Source: Pantoea cypripedii
GTDB taxonomy: Bacteria > Pseudomonadota > Gammaproteobacteria > Enterobacterales > Enterobacteriaceae
Assembly: GCF_002095535.1 (NCBI RefSeq)
Contig: NZ_MLJI01000001.1
Coordinates: 1,187,604-1,251,603 of the forward strand
Reading direction: 5' to 3'
Length of the DNA: 64,000 nt
Shown: piece by piece, positions 48,465 through 59,084 of the stretch
How positions within the stretch are numbered: the first letter of the stretch is position 1
Layout of the letters: each line of letters begins with the position of its first letter
The notes under the pieces: generated by a model
Told to the model about the DNA's origin: nothing
Database searches by the model: none
Seen by the model: only the letters and a program-made list of their open reading frames with translations
Translations under genes and position numbers: made by a program

Positions 48465-50231
48465 ATGAGTTTGCCAGTCAGAGAGTTTGATGCCGTGGTG
48501 ATCGGCGCAGGTGGTGCAGGTATGCGCGCTGCTTTGCAAATCTCCCAATCGGGCCAGACCTGCGCCCTGTTGTCGAAAGTTTTCCCTACCCGTTCCCATA
48601 CCGTTTCCGCCCAGGGCGGCATTACCGTGGCGCTTGGCAACACCCACGAAGATAACTGGGAATGGCATATGTACGATACCGTGAAAGGTTCCGACTATAT
48701 CGGTGACCAGGACGCGATCGAATATATGTGTCATGTCGGCCCGGAAGCGATTCTGGAGCTGGAGCATATGGGTTTGCCTTTCTCCCGTCTTGATGATGGC
48801 CGCGTGTATCAGCGTCCGTTTGGTGGTCAGTCGAAAAACTTCGGTGGTGAGCAGGCGGCGCGTACCGCTGCGGCTGCCGACCGTACCGGCCACGCCCTGC
48901 TGCATACCCTGTATCAGCAGAACCTGAAAAACAAAACCACCATCTTCTCCGAATGGTATGCGCTAGACCTGGTGAAAAACGCCGACGGTGCCATCGTCGG
49001 TTGTACTGCCATCTGCATCGAAACCGGTGAGACGGTCTACTTCAAAGCCAAAGCCACCATTCTGGCAACCGGCGGTGCAGGCCGTATTTACCAGTCCACC
49101 ACCAACGCCCACATCAACACCGGTGACGGTGTCGGTATGGCCCTGCGTGCAGGCGTACCGGTGCAGGACATGGAAATGTGGCAGTTCCACCCAACCGGTA
49201 TCGCCGGTGCGGGTGTGCTGGTGACCGAAGGTTGCCGTGGTGAAGGTGGTTATCTGCTGAATAAACACGGCGAACGTTTTATGGAACGCTACGCACCTAA
49301 CGCCAAAGACCTGGCGGGCCGTGATGTGGTGGCGCGTTCGATGATGATCGAAATCCGTGAAGGTCGCGGCTGTGACGGCCCATGGGGTCCGCACATTAAG
49401 CTGAAGCTCGACCATCTGGGCAAAGACGTGCTGGAATCCCGTCTGCCGGGCATTCTGGAGCTGTCGCGTACCTTCGCCCATGCCGATCCGATAAAAGAAC
49501 CGATTCCGGTGATCCCAACCTGTCACTACATGATGGGCGGTATTCCGACCAAAGTGACCGGCCAGGCGCTGTGCGTGAATGAGCAGGGCGAAGATGTTGT
49601 CATTCCGGGTCTGTTCGCGGTAGGTGAAATCGCCTGCGTATCGGTACATGGTGCTAACCGCCTCGGCGGTAACTCATTGCTCGACCTGGTAGTGTTTGGT
49701 CGTGCGGCGGGTCTGCATCTGCTGGAGTGTATCGAGGAGCAGGGCGAACTGCGTGAGGCCACCCAGGACGAGATCGATGCGGCGATGGCACGCTTCAATC
49801 GCTGGGAAAATAACACCACTGGTGAAGATCCGGTTGAGATTCGCAAGGCGCTGCAACGCTGCATGCAGAACAACTTCTCGGTCTTCCGTGAAGGTGATGC
49901 GATGGCGCAGGGTCTGGAAGAGTTGAAAGTGATCCGCGAACGCCTGAAATCAGCGCGTCTCGATGACCGTTCACCGGACTTCAATACCCAGCGTATCGAG
50001 TGTCTGGAGCTGGATAATCTGATGGAAACCGCTTATGCCACAGCCGTGGCGGCGAACTATCGTACCGAAAGCCGTGGCGCGCATAGCCGCTTCGACTATC
50101 CGGAGCGCGATGATGCCAACTGGCTGTGCCATAGCCTCTATGTTCCGCAAACGGAAAGCATGACGCGCCGTGAGGTGAACATGCAACCGAAACTGCGCGC
50201 GGCCTTCCCGCCGAAAGTGCGTACTTATTAA
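48465..50231 (+). CDS. sdhA: succinate dehydrogenase flavoprotein SdhA
   Basis: Catalytic subunit oxidising succinate to fumarate. The 588-residue protein has the dinucleotide motif [14 protein letters not shown], the covalent-FAD His45 in [12 protein letters not shown], and the active-site segments [11 protein letters not shown] and [15 protein letters not shown]. Central gene of sdhCDAB. Confidence 0.97.
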   Translation: MSLPVREFDAVVIGAGGAGMRAALQISQSGQTCALLSKVFPTRSHTVSAQGGITVALGNTHEDNWEWHMYDTVKGSDYIGDQDAIEYMCHVGPEAILELEHMGLPFSRLDDGRVYQRPFGGQSKNFGGEQAARTAAAADRTGHALLHTLYQQNLKNKTTIFSEWYALDLVKNADGAIVGCTAICIETGETVYFKAKATILATGGAGRIYQSTTNAHINTGDGVGMALRAGVPVQDMEMWQFHPTGIAGAGVLVTEGCRGEGGYLLNKHGERFMERYAPNAKDLAGRDVVARSMMIEIREGRGCDGPWGPHIKLKLDHLGKDVLESRLPGILELSRTFAHADPIKEPIPVIPTCHYMMGGIPTKVTGQALCVNEQGEDVVIPGLFAVGEIACVSVHGANRLGGNSLLDLVVFGRAAGLHLLECIEEQGELREATQDEIDAAMARFNRWENNTTGEDPVEIRKALQRCMQNNFSVFREGDAMAQGLEELKVIRERLKSARLDDRSPDFNTQRIECLELDNLMETAYATAVAANYRTESRGAHSRFDYPERDDANWLCHSLYVPQTESMTRREVNMQPKLRAAFPPKVRTY

Positions 50232-50245
50232 TTGCGGAGATCATC

Positions 50246-50962
50246 ATGAGACTCGAATTTTCAATCTATCGTTACAACCCGGAAGTTGATGACGCGCCGC
50301 GTATGCAGGAGTACAGCCTGGAAGCGGAAGATGGTCGCGACATGATGCTGCTGGACGCGTTGATCAAGCTGAAAGAGAAAGATCCGACGCTGGCGTTTCG
50401 TCGCTCCTGCCGTGAAGGCGTGTGCGGGTCTGATGGCCTGAACATGAACGGTAAAAACGGTCTGGCCTGTATCACCCCGGTGTCCGCGCTGGGCAATGGT
50501 ACGAAGAAAATTGTTATCCGTCCGCTGCCTGGTTTGCCGGTAATTCGCGATCTGGTTGTGGATATGGGGCAATTCTACGCACAGTATGAGAAGATTAAGC
50601 CTTACCTGTTGAATAACGGGGAAAATCCACCGGCGCGTGAGCATCTGCAAAGCCCGGCTGAGCGTGAGCATCTGGATGGTCTGTACGAGTGTATTCTCTG
50701 CGCCTGCTGCTCAACCTCGTGCCCGTCGTTCTGGTGGAACCCGGACAAATTCATCGGTCCGGCCGGTTTGCTGGCGGCGTACCGCTTCCTGATTGACAGC
50801 CGTGATACCGAAACCGATGCACGTCTGGACAATCTGAACGATGCTTTCAGTGTATTCCGCTGTCACAGCATCATGAACTGTGTGAGCGTGTGCCCAAAAG
50901 GACTAAACCCGACGCGCGCCATCGGCCATATTAAGTCGATGCTGCTGCAACGCGGAGCATAG
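50246..50962 (+). CDS. sdhB: succinate dehydrogenase iron-sulfur subunit SdhB
   Basis: Electron-transfer subunit. The 238 residues carry the [2Fe-2S] ligands Cys55, Cys60, Asp63 and Cys75 (SCREGVCGSDG ... LAC), and the [4Fe-4S] and [3Fe-4S] ligands in CILCACCSTSCPSFW and CHSIMNCVSVCPKGLNP. It ends 204 bases before sucA. Confidence 0.97.
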   Translation: MRLEFSIYRYNPEVDDAPRMQEYSLEAEDGRDMMLLDALIKLKEKDPTLAFRRSCREGVCGSDGLNMNGKNGLACITPVSALGNGTKKIVIRPLPGLPVIRDLVVDMGQFYAQYEKIKPYLLNNGENPPAREHLQSPAEREHLDGLYECILCACCSTSCPSFWWNPDKFIGPAGLLAAYRFLIDSRDTETDARLDNLNDAFSVFRCHSIMNCVSVCPKGLNPTRAIGHIKSMLLQRGA

Positions 50963-50975
50963 CAAGACCCACTGT

Positions 50976-51041
50976 CCGGGAACCTCAGGTTCCCGGCAGT
51001 TTACGGAAGCCTCTATAAGCGCGGTCTGAACCACGCTTATA
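50976..51041 (+). other. two stem-loops in the sdhB-sucA spacer
   Basis: A nine-base stem CCGGGAACC / GGTTCCCGG (50976-50996) without a U tract, then TATAAGCG / CGCTTATA (51014-51041). The first lies 14 bases after sdhB and may protect the sdh mRNA end while allowing read-through to suc. No gene in the spacer. Confidence 0.6.
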
Positions 51042-51166
51042 AAGGTTCCCTTACGAGTCGGGCGCCGATAGCGCAAGGGCTCGTATCGCTGAACTCACTA
51101 CGGCAAGCCGCGAAAGCGGCAACAATGAAACCTCAAAAAAAGCATACTAATGCTTAAGGGATCACA

Positions 51167-53974
51167 ATGCAGAACAGCGCGATGAAGCCCTGGCTGGACT
51201 CCTCCTGGCTGGCCGGCGCGAACCAATCTTACATAGAGCAACTCTATGAGGATTTCCTGACCGATCCTGACTCTGTTGATGCCATGTGGCGCGACATGTT
51301 CCAGCAGCTGCCCGGCACTGGCGTGAAACCTGAGCAGTTTCACTCCACCACGCGTGATTACTTCCGCCGCCTGGCCAAAGATGCGACGCGTTACACCTCC
51401 ACAGTCACTGATCCGGCCACCAATTCCAAACAGGTTAAGGTGCTGCAGCTGATCAACGCCTTCCGCTTTCGCGGACACCAGCACGCTAACCTTGATCCAC
51501 TCGGCCTGTGGAAACAGGACGCCGTCCCGGATCTCGACCCGACCTATCACGACCTGACCGACGCGGATTTTCAGGAAAGCTTTAACGTTGGTTCTTTTGC
51601 TATCGGCAAAGAGACCATGAAGCTGGCCGATCTCTTCGAAGCGCTGAAGCAGACCTACTGTGGCTCCATTGGTGCTGAGTACATGCACATCAATAACACC
51701 GATGAAAAACGCTGGATTCAGCAGCGTCTCGAATCGATCGTGGGCCACGCCAGTTTCAGTGCTGACGAGAAAAAAGGTTTCCTGAAAGAGCTGACGGCGG
51801 CAGAAGGCCTGGAAAAATACCTTGGTGCTAAATTCCCCGGCGCGAAACGCTTCTCACTGGAAGGCGGCGATGCGCTGATTCCGATGCTGCGCGAAATGAT
51901 TCGTCACGCCGGTAAAAGCGGTACGCGTGAAGTGGTGCTGGGTATGGCGCACCGCGGCCGTCTGAACGTGCTGATCAACGTACTGGGCAAAAAGCCGCAG
52001 GATCTGTTCGACGAGTTTTCCGGTAAGCACAAAGAACACCTCGGCACCGGTGACGTGAAGTACCACATGGGCTTCTCGTCAGATGTGGAAACCGAAGGTG
52101 GACTGGTGCATCTGGCGCTGGCATTTAACCCGTCGCACCTTGAAATTGTCAGCCCGGTGGTAATGGGTTCGGTGCGTGCGCGTCTGGATCGTCTGGCCGA
52201 GCCGAGCAGCAATAAAGTGCTGCCAATCACCATTCACGGTGATGCTGCGGTGACCGGGCAGGGCGTGGTGCAGGAAACCCTGAACATGTCGCAGGCGCGT
52301 GGTTACGAAGTGGGCGGTACGGTTCGCATCGTGATCAACAACCAGGTGGGCTTCACCACCTCAAACCCGCAGGATGCACGTTCAACGCCATATTGTACTG
52401 ACATCGGTAAAATGGTGCTGGCACCGATTTTCCACGTTAACGCGGACGATCCGGAAGCCGTTGCCTTTGTCACCCGTCTGGCGCTCGACTATCGCAACAC
52501 CTTCAAACGTGATGTGTTTATCGACCTGGTGTGCTATCGCCGTCATGGCCACAACGAAGCCGACGAGCCAAGTGCAACCCAGCCGTTGATGTACCAGAAA
52601 ATCAAAAAGCATCCGACGCCGCGTAAAATCTACGCTGACCGCCTGGAAGCAGATGGCATCGCCAAACTGGAAGATGCTACCGAAATGGTCAATGTGTATC
52701 GCGATGCGCTGGATGCCGGTGAATGCGTGGTGCCGGAATGGCGTCCGATGAGCCTGCACTCCTTCACCTGGTCGCCGTACCTGAATCACGACTGGGATGA
52801 AAGCTACCCGGCGACCGTTGAGATGAAACGTTTGCAAGAGCTGGCGCGCCGTATCAGCCAGGTGCCGGAAGCGGTTGAAGTCCAGGGCCGTGTTGCCAAG
52901 ATTTATAACGACCGTAAAGAGATGGCCGAAGGTAATAAAGCCTTTGACTGGGGCGGCGCGGAAAACCTGGCTTATGCCACGCTGGTTGATGAAGGCATCC
53001 CGGTGCGTCTGTCAGGTGAAGACTCGGGCCGTGGCACTTTCTTCCATCGTCATGCGGTGGTACACAACCAGGCGAACGGTTCCACCTATACGCCGCTGCA
53101 CCATATCCATCATGGTCAGGGACAGTTTAAGGTCTGGGACTCGGTGCTGTCGGAAGAAGCGGTGCTGGCGTTCGAATACGGTTATGCCACCGCAGAACCG
53201 CGTGTGCTGACCATCTGGGAAGCGCAGTTTGGTGACTTTGCCAATGGTGCGCAGGTGGTTATCGACCAGTTCATCAGTTCCGGCGAGCAGAAATGGGGCC
53301 GTATGTGTGGCCTGGTGATGCTGCTGCCGCATGGTTATGAAGGTCAGGGTCCGGAGCACTCCTCTGCGCGTCTGGAGCGCTATCTGCAACTCTGCGCCGA
53401 GCAGAATATGCAGGTGTGCGTGCCTTCTACGCCAGCACAGGTTTACCATATGCTGCGTCGTCAGGCGCTGCGCGGTATGCGCCGTCCTCTGATCGTGATG
53501 TCACCGAAATCGCTGCTGCGTCATCCGCTGGCGATCTCGACTCTCGATGAACTGGCGAACGGCAGCTTCCAGCCCGCCATCGGTGAAGTCGACGATCTCG
53601 ATGCGAAACAGGTGAAACGCGTGGTGATGTGTGCTGGTAAGGTTTACTACGACCTGCTGGAACAGCGCCGCAAGAGCGAGAAGAACGACGTCGCGATTAT
53701 TCGTATTGAGCAGCTGTATCCGTTTCCGCATAAAGCGGTACAGGAAGCACTGAAACCCTATTCTCATGTCCAGGATTTTGTCTGGTGTCAGGAAGAACCA
53801 CTGAATCAGGGTGCATGGTACTGCAGTCAGCATCATTTCCGCGAAGTGGTTCCGTTTGGTGCTTCACTGAGCTATGCAGGCCGCCCGGCTTCTGCTTCAC
53901 CGGCCGTGGGCTACATGTCCGTACATCAAAAACAGCAGCAAGACCTGGTTAATGACGCGCTGAACCTTGGTTAA
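51167..53974 (+). CDS. sucA: 2-oxoglutarate dehydrogenase E1 (SucA)
   Basis: Thiamine-dependent E1 that decarboxylates 2-oxoglutarate and passes the succinyl group to SucB. The 935-residue protein has the N-terminal E2-contact helix (SWLAGANQSYIEQLYEDF), HRGRLNVLINVLGK, and the thiamine diphosphate motif region GDAAVTGQG ... NNQVGFTTSNP. 16 bases before sucB. Confidence 0.97.
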   Translation: MQNSAMKPWLDSSWLAGANQSYIEQLYEDFLTDPDSVDAMWRDMFQQLPGTGVKPEQFHSTTRDYFRRLAKDATRYTSTVTDPATNSKQVKVLQLINAFRFRGHQHANLDPLGLWKQDAVPDLDPTYHDLTDADFQESFNVGSFAIGKETMKLADLFEALKQTYCGSIGAEYMHINNTDEKRWIQQRLESIVGHASFSADEKKGFLKELTAAEGLEKYLGAKFPGAKRFSLEGGDALIPMLREMIRHAGKSGTREVVLGMAHRGRLNVLINVLGKKPQDLFDEFSGKHKEHLGTGDVKYHMGFSSDVETEGGLVHLALAFNPSHLEIVSPVVMGSVRARLDRLAEPSSNKVLPITIHGDAAVTGQGVVQETLNMSQARGYEVGGTVRIVINNQVGFTTSNPQDARSTPYCTDIGKMVLAPIFHVNADDPEAVAFVTRLALDYRNTFKRDVFIDLVCYRRHGHNEADEPSATQPLMYQKIKKHPTPRKIYADRLEADGIAKLEDATEMVNVYRDALDAGECVVPEWRPMSLHSFTWSPYLNHDWDESYPATVEMKRLQELARRISQVPEAVEVQGRVAKIYNDRKEMAEGNKAFDWGGAENLAYATLVDEGIPVRLSGEDSGRGTFFHRHAVVHNQANGSTYTPLHHIHHGQGQFKVWDSVLSEEAVLAFEYGYATAEPRVLTIWEAQFGDFANGAQVVIDQFISSGEQKWGRMCGLVMLLPHGYEGQGPEHSSARLERYLQLCAEQNMQVCVPSTPAQVYHMLRRQALRGMRRPLIVMSPKSLLRHPLAISTLDELANGSFQPAIGEVDDLDAKQVKRVVMCAGKVYYDLLEQRRKSEKNDVAIIRIEQLYPFPHKAVQEALKPYSHVQDFVWCQEEPLNQGAWYCSQHHFREVVPFGASLSYAGRPASASPAVGYMSVHQKQQQDLVNDALNLG

Positions 53975-53989
53975 TAAAAAGGAAAGATA

Positions 53990-55213
53990 ATGAGTAGCGT
54001 AGATATTCTCGTTCCCGATTTGCCTGAATCCGTAGCGGACGCAACGGTAGCAACCTGGCATAAAAAACCCGGCGACGCGGTCAGTCGCGATGAAGTAATT
54101 GTCGAGATCGAAACCGACAAAGTAGTGCTGGAAGTGCCGGCATCGGCCGACGGCGTACTGGATGCGGTGCTGGAAGATGAAGGTTCAACCGTAATTTCTC
54201 GCCAGATCCTGGGCCGTCTGAAAGAAGGCAACAGCAGCGGGAAAGAGACCACCGCGAAAGTGGATAGCAAGGAATCAACGCCTGCACAGCGTCAGACGGC
54301 TTCTCTGGAAGAAGAGAGCAATGACGCACTCAGCCCGGCGATCCGTCGCCTGATCGCTGAGCATGACCTCGATGCCAGCCAGATTAAAGGCAGCGGCGTT
54401 GGCGGTCGTATCACGCGTGAAGATGTCGAAAAACATCTGGCGAAGAAACCGGAAGCCAAAGCGGCACCGGCTGCAGCACAACCTGCAGCTGCACCGCAGA
54501 CCGCGATTGCCAACCGTAGCGAGAAGCGTGTGCCAATGACGCGTCTGCGTAAGCGTGTTGCTGAGCGTCTGCTGGAAGCGAAAAACAGCACCGCCATGCT
54601 GACCACCTTCAATGAAATCAACATGAAGCCGATCATGGATCTGCGTAAGCAGTACGGCGATGCCTTCGAGAAGCGTCATGGCGTGCGTCTGGGCTTTATG
54701 TCTTTCTATATCAAAGCCGTGGTTGAAGCGCTGAAACGCTACCCGGAAGTGAATGCTTCCATCGACGGTGAAGACGTGGTGTACCACAACTATTTCGACG
54801 TCAGCATCGCGGTATCCACCCCGCGTGGTCTGGTGACGCCGGTGCTGAGAGATGTTGATGCGCTGAGCATGGCTGACATCGAGAAGAAAATTAAAGAACT
54901 GGCGGTGAAAGGCCGTGACGGCAAACTGACCGTTGACGAACTGACTGGCGGTAACTTCACCATCACTAACGGCGGTGTCTTCGGTTCGCTGATGTCCACC
55001 CCGATCATCAACCCACCGCAGAGCGCGATTCTGGGCATGCACGCCATCAAAGATCGTCCGATGGCGGTGAATGGTCAGGTTGTGGTGCTGCCGATGATGT
55101 ATCTGGCGCTCTCTTATGATCACCGTCTGATTGATGGCCGCGAGTCTGTCGGTTATCTGGTGGCGGTGAAAGAGATGCTGGAAGATCCGGCGCGTCTGCT
55201 GCTGGATGTCTGA
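53990..55213 (+). CDS. sucB: 2-oxoglutarate dehydrogenase E2 (SucB)
   Basis: Dihydrolipoyl succinyltransferase core. The 407 residues comprise the lipoyl domain with Lys44 in [13 protein letters not shown], a linker, the peripheral-subunit domain ([16 protein letters not shown]), an Ala/Pro linker, and the catalytic domain ending with the His/Asp motif [22 protein letters not shown] precedes the ATG. Followed by sucC after 76 bases. Confidence 0.97.
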   Translation: MSSVDILVPDLPESVADATVATWHKKPGDAVSRDEVIVEIETDKVVLEVPASADGVLDAVLEDEGSTVISRQILGRLKEGNSSGKETTAKVDSKESTPAQRQTASLEEESNDALSPAIRRLIAEHDLDASQIKGSGVGGRITREDVEKHLAKKPEAKAAPAAAQPAAAPQTAIANRSEKRVPMTRLRKRVAERLLEAKNSTAMLTTFNEINMKPIMDLRKQYGDAFEKRHGVRLGFMSFYIKAVVEALKRYPEVNASIDGEDVVYHNYFDVSIAVSTPRGLVTPVLRDVDALSMADIEKKIKELAVKGRDGKLTVDELTGGNFTITNGGVFGSLMSTPIINPPQSAILGMHAIKDRPMAVNGQVVVLPMMYLALSYDHRLIDGRESVGYLVAVKEMLEDPARLLLDV

Positions 55214-55289
55214 TTTTCATAGGGCGCGCCAGGTTCAGGGCGCGTCCAAAACTCATTAGTCTTTACTAGACCTAAATGGATAGAACATC

Positions 55290-56456
55290 ATGAACTTACA
55301 CGAATACCAGGCTAAACAGCTGTTTGCACGGTATGGTATGCCGGCACCGACTGGCTACGCCTGTACTACACCACGTGAAGCAGAAGAAGCCGCATCAAAA
55401 ATTGGCGCAGGCCCGTGGGTAGTGAAATGTCAGGTTCATGCCGGTGGCCGCGGTAAAGCGGGCGGTGTGAAAGTGGTGAAGAGCAAAGAAGAGATCCGTG
55501 CCTTTGCTGAACACTGGCTGGGTAAACGCCTGGTAACCTATCAAACAGACGCCGAAGGTCAGCCGGTAAACCAGATTCTGGTTGAAGCAGCGACTGACAT
55601 CGATCAGGAACTCTATCTGGGTGCGGTTGTTGACCGTGCCAGCCGCCGTGTGGTCTTTATGGCCTCTACCGAAGGCGGTGTGGAGATTGAGAAAGTCGCG
55701 GAAGAAACCCCGCATCTGATCCACAAAATGGCGCTGGATCCGTTAGCCGGTCCGCAGCCGTATCAGGGCCGCGAGCTGGCATTCAAACTGGGCCTGACAG
55801 GTAAACAAGTCAGCCAGTTCACCAAAATCTTCATGGGTCTGGCGACCATGTTCCTGGAACGTGACCTGGCGCTGGTTGAGATCAACCCGCTGGTGGTGAC
55901 CAAGCAGGGCGATCTGGTGTGCCTCGATGGCAAACTGGGTGCCGATGGCAACGCCCTGTTCCGTCAGCCGGAACTGCGTGAAATGCGTGACCCAAGCCAG
56001 GAAGATCCGCGTGAAGCGCATGCGACGCAGTGGGAACTGAACTATGTCGCGCTGGAAGGCAACATTGGCTGTATGGTCAACGGTGCGGGTCTGGCGATGG
56101 GTACCATGGACATCGTGAAACACCACGGTGGCCAGCCTGCTAACTTCCTTGATGTCGGCGGCGGCGCAACCAAAGAGCGCGTAACCGAAGCCTTCAAAAT
56201 CATCCTGTCTGACGATGCAGTTAAAGCTGTATTCGTTAACATTTTCGGCGGCATCGTGCGTTGCGACCTGATCGCAGACGGCATCATCGGTGCAGTAGCG
56301 GAAGTGGGTGTGAACGTACCGGTAGTGGTACGTCTGGAAGGTAACAACGCCGAGCTGGGCGCTAAGAAACTGGCGGACAGCGGTCTGAACATCATTGCAG
56401 CAACCAGCCTGACAGACGCGGCACAGCGTGTTGTTGCTGCTGCGGAGGGTAAATAA
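55290..56456 (+). CDS. sucC: succinyl-CoA synthetase beta subunit SucC
   Basis: ATP-grasp subunit that makes ATP (or GTP) from succinyl-CoA with SucD. The 388-residue protein begins [16 protein letters not shown], has [16 protein letters not shown] in the ATP-grasp fold and GGGATKERV and [10 protein letters not shown] in the C-terminal ligase domain. Its stop shares a base with the sucD start. Confidence 0.97.
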   Translation: MNLHEYQAKQLFARYGMPAPTGYACTTPREAEEAASKIGAGPWVVKCQVHAGGRGKAGGVKVVKSKEEIRAFAEHWLGKRLVTYQTDAEGQPVNQILVEAATDIDQELYLGAVVDRASRRVVFMASTEGGVEIEKVAEETPHLIHKMALDPLAGPQPYQGRELAFKLGLTGKQVSQFTKIFMGLATMFLERDLALVEINPLVVTKQGDLVCLDGKLGADGNALFRQPELREMRDPSQEDPREAHATQWELNYVALEGNIGCMVNGAGLAMGTMDIVKHHGGQPANFLDVGGGATKERVTEAFKIILSDDAVKAVFVNIFGGIVRCDLIADGIIGAVAEVGVNVPVVVRLEGNNAELGAKKLADSGLNIIAATSLTDAAQRVVAAAEGK

Positions 56457-57331
56457 TGTCCATTTTGATCGACAAAAACACCAAAGTCATTTGCCAGGGT
56501 TTCACCGGTGGCCAGGGGACTTTCCACTCTGAGCAGGCACTGGCCTATGGTACGCAGCTGGTTGGCGGTGTGACCCCAGGTAAAGGCGGCACCACCCATC
56601 TCGGTCTGCCGGTGTTTAACACCGTGCGTGAAGCGGTAGAAGCCACGGGTGCAACCGCCACCGTGATCTACGTTCCGGCTCCGTTCTGCAAAGACGGTAT
56701 CCTGGAAGCTATCGACGCGGGTATCAAACTGATCATCACCATCACTGAAGGTATCCCGACGCTGGATATGCTGACCGTGAAAGTGAAGCTGGATGAAGCT
56801 GGCGTGCGGATGATCGGCCCGAACTGTCCGGGTGTGATCACCCCAGGCGAATGTAAGATCGGGATTATGCCGGGCCACATTCACCTGCCAGGCCGCGTCG
56901 GTATCGTGTCACGTTCAGGCACCCTGACTTATGAAGCAGTTAAGCAGACCACTGACATCGGCTACGGCCAGTCAACCTGCGTCGGTATCGGCGGTGACCC
57001 GATCCCAGGTTCTAACTTCATCGACATCCTGAAAATGTTCCAGGAAGACCCGCAGACCGAAGCGATCGTGATGATCGGTGAGATCGGCGGTAGCGCTGAA
57101 GAAGAAGCGGCTGCTTACATCAAAGAGCATGTGACCAAGCCGGTTGTGGGTTACATCGCGGGTGTGACTGCGCCGAAAGGTAAGCGTATGGGTCACGCAG
57201 GCGCGATCATCGCCGGTGGTAAAGGCACAGCAGATGAGAAATTTGCTGCGCTGGAAGCGGCCGGTGTGAAAACCGTGCGCAGCCTGGCTGATATCGGCGA
57301 CGCCGTGAAAGAAGTACTGCCAGCTAAATAA
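56456..57331 (+). CDS. sucD: succinyl-CoA synthetase alpha subunit SucD
   Basis: Binds CoA and carries the phospho-histidine. The 291-residue protein has [17 protein letters not shown] for CoA binding and the phosphorylated His in [16 protein letters not shown] (about residue 247). The overlap TAATG with sucC points to coupled translation. Confidence 0.97.
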   Translation: MSILIDKNTKVICQGFTGGQGTFHSEQALAYGTQLVGGVTPGKGGTTHLGLPVFNTVREAVEATGATATVIYVPAPFCKDGILEAIDAGIKLIITITEGIPTLDMLTVKVKLDEAGVRMIGPNCPGVITPGECKIGIMPGHIHLPGRVGIVSRSGTLTYEAVKQTTDIGYGQSTCVGIGGDPIPGSNFIDILKMFQEDPQTEAIVMIGEIGGSAEEEAAAYIKEHVTKPVVGYIAGVTAPKGKRMGHAGAIIAGGKGTADEKFAALEAAGVKTVRSLADIGDAVKEVLPAK

Positions 57332-57353
57332 GTTTTAGTTGTTGCACGTATTG

Positions 57354-57385
57354 AGCCGCTGTCCTTTGAGGGGAGCGGCTTTTTT
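57354..57385 (+). terminator. intrinsic terminator of the suc operon
   Basis: Seven-base stem AGCCGCT / AGCGGCT with a 13-base loop and TTTTT, about 20 bases past the sucD stop. Confidence 0.85.
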
Positions 57386-57430
57386 GTTGCTTCTGTAGAC
57401 TGCGAGTAGATTTAAAGACGTGGTTGTTAG

Positions 57431-57871
57431 TTAGTATTGGTGTGTATAAACGACGGACACCAATACATCCTTATTTTGTGCGATCGTGCCAACTGTCACT
57501 GTGACCTCCGGATTTTTACCTCTCCAGCAATCGCCACTCACTACGCAATCGTTGTGTTTACTGTAGCCAAGAGACGCCAGGTATGCGCTAATCTTGCTGG
57601 TATCCGTAGTATCGTGAAATGTGACGGTATAGCCCTGTGATTCCGGGCCCGAGACATTGTAAAAGGCGAATTCATAGCGATCAGATATACGTGGCATTTT
57701 TTTCAGGATGTCAGGGGTAAAATGTTCATACAGCCTTGTTTCCTGTTCGGTGTAATGTGCACTACCGTCAAATCCTGGTTCTATTATCGGCCAGTAATAA
57801 GCAATCACACCTGTAAGAACGACCACCAGAATGGCGATGATGCTGGTTGCGATTTTAAAAGGCCTTTTCAT
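57431..57871 (-). CDS. small membrane-anchored protein, partner of the decayed gene
   Basis: I do not recognise a named family. The 146-residue protein has an N-terminal hydrophobic segment (about residues 8-29, IATSIIAILVVVLTGVIAYY) and a soluble domain, presumably in the periplasm, with two cysteines in NDCVVSGDCWRG and the end VSVVYTHQY. Its ATG overlaps the stop of the upstream gene (ATGA), so the two were made as a pair. A small anchored periplasmic protein next to a larger soluble one without signal is the layout of an immunity protein beside its effector; that role is inference. It looks intact while its partner is not. Confidence 0.7.
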   Translation of the reverse strand: MKRPFKIATSIIAILVVVLTGVIAYYWPIIEPGFDGSAHYTEQETRLYEHFTPDILKKMPRISDRYEFAFYNVSGPESQGYTVTFHDTTDTSKISAYLASLGYSKHNDCVVSGDCWRGKNPEVTVTVGTIAQNKDVLVSVVYTHQY

Positions 57872-58554
57872 TCCGTCATATCCGTCTGATTCCCACCCTG
57901 CATATAAGTACCATCAGCGGTTGCTATGCCTACATTGCCAGACTTCCAGTCATTGTAGGGGCGGATGGTTTGCATAAAACCGGGAAGCTGGCCTAAGTGA
58001 GGTTGAGCTCTGGGAAATCGCTCCGGGTCAGGGAACAACAGCGGCTGAAAAGTCTCATTTTTCCAGGAACCGATTTTGCCATAATAATCCCAACGTTTGA
58101 GTGCCTCCTCTTTGCTGACGGGCGCAATAATGGGAATGGATTGCGAATCGACATGACGCGGTAAAAACCCAGCAGGTCTGAGCAGAGATCTTCGCCACTG
58201 AATCCACTATCGGTTACCAGATTGATGGGGAATGTATTTTGCATAGCTTCAAAACGCCTGGCTAACGTCATCATCATTGCCAGCGCAATACTCTGACGCT
58301 CCTGATAAGGGCGGCCTGTGCGGATACGCCATTTAATAAATTTGCCCATCCGAAGGGTTTTCCAGGGATCAACCATCGACTGGGAATACGTAATGTCGTA
58401 GCGAGCCACACCCATCGCTTCTATTCATCAGTTTTCGGATGTCCTCTCCCTGGGCATGACCGAGGTCCACCCAACCCAGCACTTCCGTGTAAACCAACCC
58501 GTAATTGGTGTGCGCCGCATCTGCACCCTCAAAAATCTCACTCCGTTTACTCAT
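57868..58554 (-). pseudogene. frameshifted gene of unknown family (possibly DUF4056-like)
   Basis: Three pieces in two frames form one continuous protein: frame 1 from MSKRSEIFEGADAAH with LGWVDLGHAQGEDIRKLMN; frame 2 from about 58415 with DITYSQSMVDP, RQSIALAMMMTLAR and TDSGFSGEDLCSDL; and frame 1 again from about 58160-58110 with KEEALKRWDYYGKIG, LLFPDPERFPRA and ADGTYMQGGNQTD. The first shift (one extra base) is near 58416-58425, the second (one missing base) between about 58110 and 58180, where T5 and C3 runs occur. About 227 residues in all, with no signal peptide. The HTNYGLVYT / GWVDLGHA motif recalls DUF4056 proteins, but that is uncertain. The two shifts could be real decay or sequencing errors. 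Confidence 0.7.
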
Positions 58555-58713
58555 CCTTAAACCCTCATCATCCTTTCAGCACACCCTATGCGGTTTTCAC
58601 TTTACTCAAAACATTGGCAAAGTTGAGGTGTTAAGGACCGGATTGTGATGCTTGTCGTATCCTGTTAAAAATAAAAGAAAATTTTAATCAATAAGGGTTA
58701 GGGCAATCACTAA
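58555..58713. other. spacer upstream of the decayed gene
   Basis: No gene seen. AT-rich; it may hold the promoter of the minus-strand pair at 58554-57431. Confidence 0.5.
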
Positions 58714-58887
58714 CAATTCCTTACCGCTGGGGCTACTGTCGGCCAGGTTGCCGGGGCAGGGGCAGTTTTTGCTGCCTTTACACGCGCAAAAAGTGGGAAA
58801 AGTCCGACGAGGTCAAAATTGGCAGCTATGATTATTTTGTCAGAGGGTAAAGAAGGGCAAATTCGATGGTGTCTGATTGAAAATTAA
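58714..58887 (+). pseudogene. remnant of a 3' gene end with Ala/Gly-rich segment
   Basis: One frame reads TAGATVGQVAGAGAVFAAFT (an Ala/Gly-zipper-like membrane segment) from about 58722; beyond an A5 run near 58790 the neighbouring frame gives KKWEKSDEVKIGSYDYFVRG and then a stop at 58848-58850. The two join into one natural-looking protein end, as if one base had been lost or gained. No start codon, and a stop lies just upstream (58711). The family is unknown. It may be the tail of a lost gene that once belonged with the minus-strand pair. Confidence 0.4.
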
Positions 58888-59012
58888 GAAAGTCTTGCCA
58901 GCCGCTTCGTTAAAAAATTATGGCAAAGGTAATTATTTTCTTAATTACGTCATCATCTCATGACATCTAATTAACAATAAGCTCCACAATACATATCTGG
59001 AAATTTTATGCG

Positions 59013-59026
59013 TTAATCCAGATCAA
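59013..59026. promoter_or_regulatory. FNR-like site upstream of cydA (distal)
   Basis: TTAAT-CCAG-ATCAA matches the FNR consensus TTGAT-N4-ATCAA at nine of ten positions. It is centred about 71 bases before the predicted start site. Confidence 0.65.
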
Positions 59027-59055
59027 CAAATGCGGAGTTATAACAAACTTTACCA

Positions 59056-59084
59056 CTGGCAAAGCGCAACTTAACCGGTATAAA
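59056..59084 (+). promoter_or_regulatory. cydA promoter
   Basis: -35 CTGGCA (59056-59061), 17-base spacer, -10 TATAAA (59079-59084). It would give a leader of about 290 bases before cydA. Confidence 0.65.

Noticed and set aside
54275..55123. A 282-codon minus-strand frame
   Set aside because: Antisense to sucB; long only because the GC-rich coding strand lacks stops on the other side.
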